A stretch of DNA of 64,000 bases from Diphasiastrum complanatum (taxonomy: Eukaryota > Streptophyta > Lycopodiopsida > Lycopodiales > Lycopodiaceae), in contig CM055092.1 in the NCBI GenBank assembly GCA_029204225.1, forward strand, positions 24,228,005 through 24,292,004, written 5' to 3'. This document shows positions 34,960 through 45,110 of this stretch, piece by piece. The stretch's first letter is position 1; the number at the start of each line of letters is the position of its first letter. The notes beneath the pieces were generated by a model. The model did no database searches. It had not been told where the DNA came from and saw only the letters and a list, made by a program, of their open reading frames with translations. The translations under genes and the position numbers were made by a program.

Positions 34960-35881
34960 ACAATTATGCTGGTAGCTTGTGGATGGCATGTCCACATTGC
35001 AAAATGCAGTATGAATATTATAAGACGTATCTGAATTTCAATCTCAAATGCAGTAAATGTCTAAACATTTTTGTTGCAAGAGATATACATAATGCATCTG
35101 TAAATGGTATGAATACATCATTTGAGTATCCAAATTCTCATGCTATTGTGGGCACTCAACAGCCTCAGGGTTTTATGTTCTATCCAAGCGTCCACAACTC
35201 GTTCGAAAGCAGTAGTTTTCCAGGCTCTTGTATTACTCAAGTTGCAACAGCAAGTGCAATTCCAAGTGTTGCTACAGGAAGGGACACTATGAATAAAGTA
35301 TTTGGAAGCAGCAATTTTTCAGGTCTGATACTGTTCAGATTGCAATAGGAAATGCAGTTCCAGGTGCCGCTACAGGAACGGACACTATGAATAAAGGAGG
35401 TTGCAATTTTCCAGGCTCTGGTTTTGCTCAAGTTGCAACAGGAAGTGCAGTTCCAAGTGCTACTATAGGAAGGGACACTACGAATGAAAGAGACATCAAC
35501 TTTCCAGGCTCTGCTACCGCTGAAGTTGCAACAAGAATTCTGAGTGCTAGTACAGGAAAGGACACTATTAATAAGGTTCACTCTAGCCGTAAGGTAGAAG
35601 ATTTCCAAAGTCGAAAAAGATTGAAGAAAGCTACACCTCGTGATGAAGATGAGTATGAGCATGAAGAAGAGTATGAGGAAGAGGTTAAGAAGTTGAACAT
35701 ATTAGTGTCAGACAGCCAAGAGGGCCCACACGATGCTGCTATGGAGTGTGAAATTCGAAGATCATCTAGGAAAAAAAACAATATTGATCATAATTTTGAT
35801 GGCAGTGATGATGATGATCTGGTAGCTTTCCCACGTTCAAGAAGAGGTAAAGCTGATGTACGTGCTACTGCAGAGTTGTAG
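34960..35881 (+). pseudogene. DnaJ-type protein fragment: zinc ribbon plus repeat-rich middle region
   Basis: From about 34976 the frame reads LWMACPHCKMQYEYYKTYLN, then FNLKCSKCLNIFVARD. This is the CxxC..CxxC zinc beta-ribbon found after the J domain in the plant DUF3444 class of DnaJ proteins. Next comes a repeat region (35216-35585) of about 31 residues per unit. A single-base deletion near 35326 shifts the frame; the sequence resumes to 35881 with an acidic stretch, a basic RRSSRKK and an FDGSDDDD segment. The N-terminal J domain is absent, replaced by the methyltransferase-like pseudogene, and the C-terminal DUF3444 domain is not seen downstream. It is a truncated, frame-shifted relic and unlikely to act as a co-chaperone. 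Confidence 0.75.
35216..35585 (+). repeat. Coding minisatellite, four units of 92-99 bp
   Basis: Units begin at about 35216, 35315, 35407 and 35500, each coding a variant of FPGS..AQVATGSAVPSA followed by TGRDTMNK. Unit 2 lacks one base (CAGGTCTG against CAGGCTCTG elsewhere), which is the frameshift that splits the reading frame. Confidence 0.8.
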
Positions 35882-37800
35882 AATTGAAATATTGTACCAA
35901 CTGAAGTGCATCGAAGTTCGAAAAGGCAACTTGATGAACATGTTGTTGTTATCCATCATTATTTGGTAAGCAGGATGCAATTTTTGGTTAGATCCAGTTG
36001 GATTCTAGTTGCACTACAGGTGGACAGATTCTTGGGGAGCTATCAGCGGGTAATGGATACTTGGTGATCAGATGGTATAGGGTAGATGGTTCTGGAGCTA
36101 CCCTACATGATATGCTATGGATCGTGGGTGAGTTATTCATCACGATAGTGGATCTAGTCTGCATTTGCTTTGGCTTGGACGCTATGATGGATACAGTGTT
36201 GGGGAGATAGGCTCCTTGGTGGGAGGCCTATGTACTGGTCAAATCAGAGTTGGCAATGTCAAGCATGGAAAGTTGAACCTACATGGGATGTAGGACAGAC
36301 AGATCATCATCAGTATCTTTGGGAGGTGGGCGGGCTACTCAGGTATAGCCTATGGTGAGGTTTGTGTACATTTACTCGTTAAGTCCTTGGTAGACTCTTG
36401 TGCTTGGAGCATGGGGAATGGATGGGGATTAGCTTTCAGGACTTATTGGACAGTTGGATATGCTTGGACGTGAGGGCATCTTGGTTACAGGTGCAGGCCA
36501 TGATTGAGAGGATCTGATTTGGAGACCAGTGGTGTAGCAGGGAATCTACAGGTGACACAGATATTGGTATGACAGGATACCACTTATGGGCAAGCCTTGG
36601 TCATGTATTTGACGCTTTATCATTCGTGTTGGTTTGCATGAGTGTGTGTGGGCTTGCATGTTGCCTTGTCACGGGAGTTTAGATCTGAGTCAGAGTTGTA
36701 TGTGGTTGTGCATTTGCTACGTCAGGAACATAGTAGTCATTTTATGCTCATTGACTTGTCATTGTCTACTAGCTATTTATCTGGTGAGGGTGCAATCTTG
36801 TGGTGGCAGTAAGATTTCCTCAGGTTGAGCCTCAGTCGCTCATGTATGTCAACTTTATAGGTCTGTGCTTGTAAGTGTCTGATAGGATGTCAGCCTAGCT
36901 AGATGGAGGATGTAAGTCTCATGGTGGCAGTGGGATTTCCTCAGTTTGAGCCATGTGGCTCATGTGGTCCACTTGTGGTCAAGCTGGATTGGGGACGAGT
37001 CAGTTGGTCGAGAGTGTGGTAGACTCTCTATATGAGCATTGGGTTTACATGATACTTTGTGAGTCAAACCTGGTGGTTTGTTGGTGTGCTTGAGTGTGAG
37101 TCAAGTACGTAGTAGTTGTGATATGCATAACATCTTTTGGACACTCCAGACGCTGCTGCAACATATTGTTTTGCAGTCTTATCACATTTGAGCTTAAGGG
37201 AGAGAGCTGGAAATCAGCTTGTAATCTGATTCATTAGTATAAGCTCTAAATGTGATGATGTAATTAGTGTACAGTTTATTTGGTTTACTGTATATGGTTG
37301 TGATCGGGACGTGACCCCGTTAGGATATATTGATAGGGCACTGATCTCGTAGACGGCTACTTGGGTTAGCCGGGTAGCCACACATAGGAAGAATTAGCCT
37401 GTACATAGTTATTTATAGTACTTGCTATACTTGGAGGCATGTCCCAAGTTTGTCGGTTGAATTTGGCCATATTGGGCCCGACCTTAATTTGACAGGTGAT
37501 AGGCCAATTTTAGGACACTTGCCTTTTCATGCACTTTGCAAATACTCTATATGTACAGTGTTTCTTTGTACTAATAGCTTTTGTTGTGCCATCTTTGAGA
37601 GCTTGTGAGGAGTGGCTATGGTGATTGTGTGATGTGATCTGCATACTGCACTAGATCCTAACTGAATTTCAACTTTCTTCACCAACTGATGACGTGTTAG
37701 CATCACGTTCATCTGGGGACAAAAGCTATTTTCCAGTTTTGCAAATTTATTAATGATATTATTGGACTTGCACATGCAAATGACATATCATACCTGAGCA
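35882..37800. other. Non-coding stretch, G/T-rich
   Basis: Continuation of the J-protein frame fades just after 35881 (PTEVHRSSKRQLDEH is readable past the stop). Beyond that, G/T-rich sequence with short internal echoes occurs, for example GGTGGCAGT..GATTTCCTCAG..TGAGCC at about 36802 and 36932. AAATGTGATGATG near 37247 and the text around 37141-37400 look like LTR material, but no paired copy was found. Confidence 0.35.
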
Positions 37801-38642
37801 ACTGTAGCATCTCCTTGAGTGCCACCCCAATGGACTCGTCATCCACATACTATGCTCACCTGATGTCTCCGATCCTGGTCACCATCCTGCTAGACAAGCC
37901 GAACTCAAAAGCATCACCTGCTCCACCTGGCTCCTAGCATCTGCTCGCTCTCCCTGGCTATGTGCCACTCGACACCATGCCAACGCAAGCCTGTCCCTGA
38001 GTCGCCGCTCATGGGATCTCGAGACTACTGTCTCCCTGATCGTACTGAGGTATATGCTCTGAGTGACTTCCTCTAAGCTTCCCCTGATCTCACCACCTGA
38101 GAATCTGCACCATGGAAATTCCAACACTTGTGCCAAGCCTAGACTCTTGCAAATACAGCCAAATGCATGAAAGCTATAGATAGCTTATCCACACCCGTGA
38201 TGGTAGATGTCTCCCCATCGATGCCAATGTCCAGAAGCATGCACTTTGTTTACATTGTTGTTTTGGGGATGGACATTGGCAACAACATGGTTATACATCA
38301 ACCATATCTCACTATTTCTGAATTGTTTCAAATATTGTCCAGGGAGAAAAATGTACCATAGCTGTGACAAGCTATTGCTCCTTTATGTGTCTTCAATTTG
38401 TTTGATGAGAAACTAGATACACTTATGTCGTACGTCATTGTCAATAAAAGTACTTGTTGATCTCGTCGAAGATATTGTTTGTTCTGGTTCTGTGGATGTC
38501 AAATTTCATCACTCTCATTCTCATTCTTGGGCTTTCATTATTTGTATATGTAAAGTTTTGGATGAATATGAATGAAAGGAGATTTTAGAAGTACCTCAAT
38601 TAGAAAGCTCTAGAAAAACAATACAGAAAACTTTCAAGAAGG

Positions 38643-38653
38643 TGGTATCAGAG
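38643..38653 (+). other. Copia primer-binding-site motif (initiator tRNA-Met)
   Basis: TGGTATCAGAG is the complement of the initiator tRNA-Met 3' end used by plant copia elements. The upstream ~100 bp would be the LTR end, but it lacks a terminal CA, and no internal coding region is readable downstream. Confidence 0.5.
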
Positions 38654-39921
38654 AACTGTAAAACATGGATAACAAAATATGCATTGACATGTATTAGAAA
38701 ACAATGTTAAGGTAGAGAACAAAGAGATATTTATAGTAATGTGATTGTAATGTTTACACAAATGTAGCACACCATGTGCCTTTTTCACGGAGCTTGGAAA
38801 AATAAAAACTCGCGAAACTCGTAGAAAATGTACTCGCAAAATGCCAAGCCCACACACAAATGTGGATGCCCTATTATCATAAAAGAAAATTCGCAAACAC
38901 AATAGATCGAGTGAGGGCACATGTCATTGCATGAATGCAATGTGTCACTCCTATGTTAATCACAAATGTTTCAACTCTTAGGCCCAACTTTAAGAGCCAT
39001 TATGCCCACTAGGACATGTCCCCTAGTTAGCATAACAAAAGTACGTGTGACTACTATACATGACTATCATATAAGGTAAAACAAATTTCACTTTTTGATA
39101 GTAGGGAGGTCAAGTGAAGGTGTATAAGAGCCTGTTACCACATAGGGAGGGCAAGCGAAGGTGGAATTTTCTACTTGAAAACATTGCCTAGCATGTTGAG
39201 TTGTCGAGGACAAATTGAAAAAAGTGGACCAATGATGTTGCAAGCATTCAACCACTTATCACTTCAATTTAAATGAAGGATGATCCTTTGATTGTTGTCA
39301 TCTCTCTTGCCTAGGCACAAAAAACACATTAGGTGTAGATGCTCTCATCATTCTAATTTGAAATATGCACTTATCACTTTGATTTTAAAGAGGGGTGGGG
39401 TGATCCTTTGATTGTTGTAATCTCTCCTCCATTTGAATTTTGGCATATACTAATAAGGGGGCCAGGCCAAGCAATCTCACTTGCTAGCATGAAACTAGCC
39501 ACTGACTAGTTGAAATCGTCCCCCTTAATTATTGATGTGGCCTAACTTTTTTTTTTAACATACATATTAAGCAAACAGCTTGGCAATGCCATTTATAGAG
39601 CTAGTCTCCTTAGATGTCACTGCACAGTGGTCGGCATTCGAGCCTACACCTTTCCGGTGACAGTCAACAAGTCTACCCAATGCACTCCACTTTGATGGAT
39701 GTGGCCTAACTTTCACTACTAGCACTTCATCTGGCCAAGTTTTCTTTTCGACACCATCTCTAACAGGCCGTTTCCATGTCCACCCTCTCACCCCCCACAA
39801 TGCATCACCTTGCGTCAGGTGGACACCTTGAGAGTTCACCTGTTCTCTCCAAGAGCTAATTTCAAGAAAAATCACAAACCCGTTGAGCAACCCGTGCTGT
39901 TGTGCAACATCAATGTGCTGT

Positions 39922-39936
39922 GCCCGGTTACCGGGC
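39922..39936. promoter_or_regulatory. GC-rich inverted repeat upstream of the kinase gene
   Basis: GCCCGGT and ACCGGGC flank a single base, followed by repeated GGGACC/ACCGGTGACCGG words to about 39962. This GC island lies ~400 bp before the kinase start codon in otherwise AT-rich sequence. It could be promoter sequence; function is unproven. Confidence 0.3.
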
Positions 39937-40351
39937 ACTGGGACCGGGACCGGTGACCGGTGAGCATGTAAATGGGCTCTAATGTGCTCATCAACTTCGT
40001 CTGAAATCTGAACCCGAGGTTCCTTATTTATGAAATGTACTACTAACAAGGAGCAGTTGGATCGTTACTTCCTGCTTCATTTCTCTTCTTCATTTTCGAG
40101 CGCATTCCCGTCATCTCCATGCCATTTTCTGATTGTTCTGATCCTTTTCCAGTAGGGTGTGCAGTAGGCGTGTGCAGTAGGTGTGAGTGAGAAGATTATG
40201 ATGTATAGGCTCTTCGGTTGAGGTCGGTGTTTTGATGGCAAGGTGGAGGAGCATGTGGTCCGGGAGCTTGGATTAGGTTTAGCAAAAGTTTTATTTTACG
40301 TTGCGATCCACATTGAGAGGATAAGGCGCAGGATTTGGAAGGTTGGCGAGT

Positions 40352-43300
40352 ATGGGGTGTGTATCTTGTTTCGGTTCATGGCATCAGCAGGATGCAAAGC
40401 CTTTGAAGAAGGATGATAGTGGTCGTGGAAGCGACTTTCCGGTTTCGTCTGCCAAACATCTGGCAACTATTTCTTCAGGTTGCTCGTCTTATCGTCCTGT
40501 TACTAGCCTTCTTCTGATTATGTTTATCGTGATGAAATGTTGTGCGGAGTATCTCACTATCATCGCTTTCATCTTCCTTTTGTGAGTATTCTTTGTATGC
40601 TGGTGTCTTGCTTCATGCTTTCTTGTAAGGATTTTCAGCTTTTTTATTCATGATCCTGAGATTGAGGTTCTCTAAGCTATCATGAAGATTCATATTTGGA
40701 GATCCCCTTTGATAGTACTTCGCTTTGTAGAAAATGTAATCTACTCGATCAGAATTTAACCGTTGAATCTAGACAGCTGAAATATTAGAGAATTTATTAA
40801 GCTATCTGCATACAAACCATGAGAAAATGAACATTAAAATGAAACAAGATATAGTAGAAAATATCGAAGCTATCTGCATACAACTCATGAGAAAATGAAC
40901 ATTAAAACGAAACAAAGTATAGTAGAAATTATTGAAGCTATCTGTATGCAACTCGTGAGAGAATAAATATCAAAATGAAACCACTCTGTTATGGGCAGCA
41001 TAAAGAACACAAATAGTATTGAGGTTTGTAAAGAAAAGTATACAAAACAACTGTCCTTATAAGCTGCAGGTTTCTGAGCACTCGCATTCCCTTGAGTTCT
41101 TCCTGTTCTGCATAGCATCCAGCTGTGCAAATGCATTAGGCTCGTGTCAAGTCTGCTTATGGGACAAATGCAAATCCAATGATTCTCTGTCGGTAACTGG
41201 CCCAAGCTGCATCTGAGCTTAAGGTTTTTATAAAATCCTGAATGGCAATGTGGGCCACTTAGAAAGAGCAAAACACATTCTGTCTACGACTGCCCAAATT
41301 TTCTCAACAAAAGCTTTGCCTCTATTTATTGTCTCATATTCGTGAGTGATCATAGTATTGGACTTATCCTTGTTTTTCAGCTTCGAACATTCTTGTGAAC
41401 TACTGCAATCATTCCATATTTTAAATGATTTAATCAATGGTGCTAACTTTTTGGTTGGATCACATTAATCCACAACCCTCTCCCCCTTCAGCCCCAAAAC
41501 TCCTTGCAAATCAAACTTAGTAGTGCTTCGAACTTTGTTTGCTTATCCTTTGTAGGATTTAGATTCAGTGTCAGAGCTATGTAGCTCTGGAGCTATGTAG
41601 CTCTGGTTATCACAAAATAAGTTTCAGGTTGATCTGTAAGATGCTCAATCGATCTAATCTATGATGGCATGATTGATTGATTGCAATGATCAGCACCCTG
41701 AAATTTTATGTCCAATTGAGGATCCCATTGCTGAAAGTTGGTCTGAATTAAAATGCTTTGATAGATTGCTATTAGTTCCCTCCTCATCCAACTTGAGCTG
41801 GAAAATGCCTTTCTCAAGAAGAACCTGGTGGTGGCATTTCTGTCTTGACCAGTGTGTCCTACATTTCTTTTCATGTTTGAGCTCCACTCTCATGTTTGGC
41901 ACCTACAAATCCTTCAGATTTAAGACAATCACTGCCAGAGCCTTTCCATCATGTCTCCAAAGCTGCAGCATTTGCTTCAGGTCTTACCTCAGTTTCATCC
42001 TTGGCATCCCACGGGTCGTTTTCTGATAGAACCAACTTTAGTCTAATTTTCCATGAATGGAAATCATTTTTCATTGAATTTATCGATGAGACCAATTTCA
42101 GCAGAACTGGTCTCAATCTACAAAATGTTCATACTTTATGTTCTTTACTTGGGTTATCCTATTCTTTGTCATCCTGCTCTGATACCATGTAGAAAATTTA
42201 AGCTACTTGACCAGAAACAGTTGCAAAGTAGCCAGGTTCCAAAATCAAGATATAGACAGCACATAGTTGAAGCTATCTGCATACAACATATGAGGAAATG
42301 AACAGCAATTTGAATCTACTCTGTTGAGAGCGGAACAGAGGCACAACAGGATTACACTTTGTAACAGTAGTCTCCAAAAATTTGCAGTTTTGCTAACCCT
42401 CACACATTCCCTCTATGAGGCTTTGTGTCTTCATGTGGACCTACTTGTTTTATTGTCCTGCATTTTTACGATTAACATGTTAAAGGCCTTATCCTTGTTA
42501 TTTTGTAGTAAGCATTTTTGTAAACTACAGCAATTAATCAAGTGTTTATTAAGCTGATGAATGTTAATTTCTTCTGTTACACTAATCCACTACCTGCTTA
42601 ACCTTTTGCGTCAATCCTAGCTCAGGTTTGTGTTAGACTTGTTCCTTCTCATCCTGGTGACAATAGCTGTTTGGATTTCACACCGTCATTTCTATAATTA
42701 TTCCTGCTTATTACATCTCCAGTTCAGCCTTGGTGCTACTGTTATGATCTTTGAGTCATGCTATATTGGAGCCTCAAGGCAAAAGCAAATCTATGATGGC
42801 AAATGCACACATAGCTAAGTATCTTTTTGATGATTCTGCAGATGACTTGAAACCAAAAGTCTCACTTGACAACAGGAGTGAATCACCCAAAGAAGGGTCA
42901 ACACAAATTTCAGCTCAGACATTCACTTTCCACGAGCTTGCAGCTGCTACTAGAAATTTTAAGCCTGAATGTCTCCTAGGAGAAGGTGGCTTCGGCCGTG
43001 TGTACAAAGGCCGCCTGGAGAGCACTGGTCAGGCAAGCACTATCAACTATCTTCTTGATGTTATTTTTTAAGGTATTCAGCTGAAGCTTCTGTATGTGCC
43101 TTCGTATCAAACAGCTGCCAATTCTCTTACCTTGCAACCCTGCGACTGAGTGATCCCTGTAGGTTGTTGCTGTCAAGCAACTTGATAGAAATGGTCTTCA
43201 AGGAAATCGTGAGTTTCTGGTGGAGGTACTTATGTTAAGCATGCTCCATCACCCCAACTTGGTGAATCTGATTGGCTATTGTGCCGATGGGGAGCAAAGA

Positions 43301-44891
43301 GTCCTGGTGTATGAGTACATGCCACTGGGATGCGTCGAAGATCACTTGCATGGTAACATCCATAACTGTACTCTTTCAGCCAGCATATGTGCAGCTGAGT
43401 TTTTCTTTACTTGTATTGATTCTTCTCCTATTCTGAAAAAAGCACTAGGATCAACTGAAGAATTTTCTTTGCTAGGATCTGTTCTTGTTGTGTTGACTTG
43501 AAAGAGTTTACAGCATCTAAGAGAAGAAACCTGTTTGGGAGTTGATTCTATGTAGATCTTCCACCCAATAGAGATGCACTGGACTGGAATGCAAGAATGA
43601 AAATAGCTGCTGGTGCTGCAAGAGGTCTGGAGTATTTGCATGATAAAGCAAACCCACCAGTCATATATCGTGATTTCAAGTCATCAAATATATTGCTGGA
43701 TGCAGAGTTTCATCCGAAATTATCTGACTTTGGGCTAGCAAAGCTTGGTCCCATCGGGGATAAGACACATGTCTCTACCCGTGTCATGGGAACTTATGGC
43801 TATTGTGCACCTGAATATGCTATGACAGGTCAGCTGACTATAAAATCAGACGTGTACAGCTTTGGAGTAGTTATGTTAGAGCTTATCACTGGGAGAAAGG
43901 CAATCGACAATGCCAGAGCAGCCGGAGAGCACAACTTGGTAGCATGGGTAGGAGTTCCAAGAAATTACTTTTTATAGAAAAAGGTTGAATTTTGAAAGTA
44001 TTGCTATTCTAGAACTTGTTCCCCTCCTAGGTTTGGGGTTGTTTGCCATTCTGATTTATTTCTTCTTATTTCACACTTTATGGTACTTCTTGGGGGCATT
44101 TTGTTTGTTGCACTTGTTTTTTTCATTTTACTTCCTACAGCATTCTTGCTTGGAGCTTACTAGCCCTTTTGGGCACTTATTTGCAGCTTTCTTGCTTGCA
44201 GAACAGGCCAAAATTCTCAGTTAGTTTTAAAAAAAAAGACACATACATTCTCTTCTGCCTTGATGGAAATGAATATCACCCTATCTATACCTCTTGTGCT
44301 GACACTACACCTGCTATTACCAGATGAACAGCTCCATGGTACTGCTGTGCATGCCATTTATCATACTAAATCAATGTGCTAGTATCTATAGCTTCAAAAG
44401 ACAACTTATAGAATCGATCAGATTGTTGTGACCATAGATATACTTTCTTTCTACATGACATCTTGTTGTTTTCCTGGCTGCAGGCTCGCCCTTTATTTAA
44501 AGATCGGAAAAGGTTTCCATGTATGGCAGACCCTCTGCTTCACGGTCGATATCCAATGAGAGGATTGTATCAAGCTGTTGCTGTTGCAGCAATGTGTCTT
44601 CAAGAGCAAGCTGCAACTAGACCACTTATTGGTGATGTGGTTACAGCACTAAGTTTTTTGGAAACCCAAACATATGATCCAGGGGTTCAGCCTATCCCTA
44701 ATAACAGATTTGCTCCAGGAACACCATCGCGAGATCGAAGGGAGAGAGACAGGTCTGTGAGGAATGAACTGCATGGAAACAATGTTGTCTCATCTCCCAC
44801 TGATGATCAAAGAAGAAGGGAACATAGGAGTGGGCAAGGAAGCCTGCAGTCTCCCTCACGGCATACTCGGGCATCTCCTGATTTCTATTGA
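40352..44891 (+). CDS. PBL27/PBS1-like receptor-like cytoplasmic kinase, five exons
   Basis: Exons 40352-40478, 42842-43032, 43163-43352, 43556-43947 and 44484-44891 join in frame to 435 residues. MGCVSCFG at the start has Gly2 for myristoylation and Cys3/Cys6 for palmitoylation, so membrane attachment is expected. Kinase features: [12 protein letters not shown] (88-99), Lys111 in [13 protein letters not shown] with Asp209, DFG at 227-229, activation segment [16 protein letters not shown] (from 237), and [34 protein letters not shown] and [12 protein letters not shown] match PBL27 more closely than PBS1. This family (RLCK VII) relays signals from pattern-recognition receptors to MAP kinases. 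Intron 2 has a GC donor (43033) and AG acceptor; the others are GT-AG. Intron 1 (2.36 kb) contains a copia derivative. The serine-rich tail is shorter than in relatives. No breaks were seen in the kinase domain. Confidence 0.93.
40726..41474 (-). mobile_element. 3' LTR of the intron-1 copia derivative
   Basis: 749 bp, TGTAG at its left edge and minus-strand TGTGGATTAATG start at 41474. It includes two to three copies of GAAGCTATCTGCATACAACTCATGAGA about 80 bp apart (40800-40960), which the other LTR has only once; this accounts for part of the length difference. Confidence 0.8.
42176..42187 (-). other. Primer-binding site of the intron-1 element
   Basis: GCTCTGATACCA on the + strand, that is TGGTATCAGAGC on the element strand, complementary to the initiator tRNA-Met 3' end. 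It immediately precedes the LTR at 42188. Confidence 0.85.
42188..42593 (-). mobile_element. 5' LTR of the intron-1 copia derivative
   Basis: About 406 bp, similar to 40726-41474 but shorter and diverged; its minus-strand start is altered to TAGTGGATTAGTG. The primer-binding site lies directly against its inner end. Confidence 0.75.
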
Positions 44892-45110
44892 AAAGATGCT
44901 CACCATACCGAGGCCAACAATGAAGAGATGGAGAAACCCCACGAAGTGGGTTCTATTCAAAAGAGAGATCTCCATGAAGTATATTTCAGGACGAAACATC
45001 AAGATTAGGACCATCTCAAGGATGCGTGTGAAGGGGCAATTGATGTGGGAGGAAAAGCATTGGGAGAAAAAAAAGAACAATTGTTCCAGAAAAGGGGATC
45101 CGCTTGGATA
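44892..45110 (+). pseudogene. Possible frame-shifted C-terminal tail relic of the kinase gene
   Basis: Beyond the stop at 44889-44891 another frame reads KDAHHTEANNEEMEKPHEV, SIQKRDLHEVYFRTKHQD, then CEGAIDVGGKALGEKKEQ. Related kinases end with a charged tail in which an ERAVAEAK..WGE..REK segment is conserved; the last block here could be its worn counterpart. If so, the tail was lost by a frameshift or stop near 44889. The alternative is ordinary 3' untranslated sequence. Confidence 0.3.

Larger units (their letters stand above)
37801..40078. other. Intergenic stretch upstream of the kinase gene
   Basis: No gene recognised. It contains a copia-type primer-binding motif TGGTATCAGAG at 38643-38653, implying a decayed plus-strand copia leader there. 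A minus-strand frame at 39567-40049 (160 codons) has no recognisable domain and overlaps the probable promoter area, so I do not call it. A GC-rich hairpin lies at 39922-39936. Confidence 0.4.
40726..42593 (-). mobile_element. Gag-only copia derivative nested in intron 1 of the kinase gene
   Basis: Two related LTRs bracket a ~713-bp interior. Left (3') LTR 40726-41474 and right (5') LTR about 42188-42593 share TGTAGAAAAT at their left edge, AGCTATCTGCATACAA, CTTATCCTTGTT and TAATCCAC at their right edge. A primer-binding site (minus TGGTATCAGAGC, 42176-42187) touches the right LTR. A polypurine tract (minus AAGGGGGAGAGGGT, 41475-41488) touches the left one. The interior reads [20 protein letters not shown] on the minus strand, a copia gag N-terminus, and no pol. 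It is antisense to the host gene. I could not read a clear target duplication. Confidence 0.85.

Noticed and set aside
35237-35662. 141-codon minus-strand frame with repeated peptides
   Set aside because: It is the antisense shadow of the coding minisatellite of the J-protein fragment.
36840-37470. Solo LTR upstream of the kinase gene
   Set aside because: Composition is suggestive, but no TG..CA ends with target duplication or second copy could be found.
39567-40049. 160-codon minus-strand frame before the kinase gene
   Set aside because: No domain, it opposes the probable promoter/5' leader of the kinase gene, and its composition is driven by a local GC-rich hairpin.
41659-42192. Overlapping plus and minus frames in the kinase intron 1
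   Set aside because: The minus-strand gag reading and the flanking LTRs explain them; the plus-strand frames are shadows.
40721-42600. Target-site duplication for the intron-1 element (CGCTT left, TGCTT right)
   Set aside because: Only four of five bases match, and the right copy is displaced from the LTR edge.
43342-43641. 99-codon minus-strand frame over kinase exons 3-4
   Set aside because: Shadow of conserved kinase exons and intron 3.
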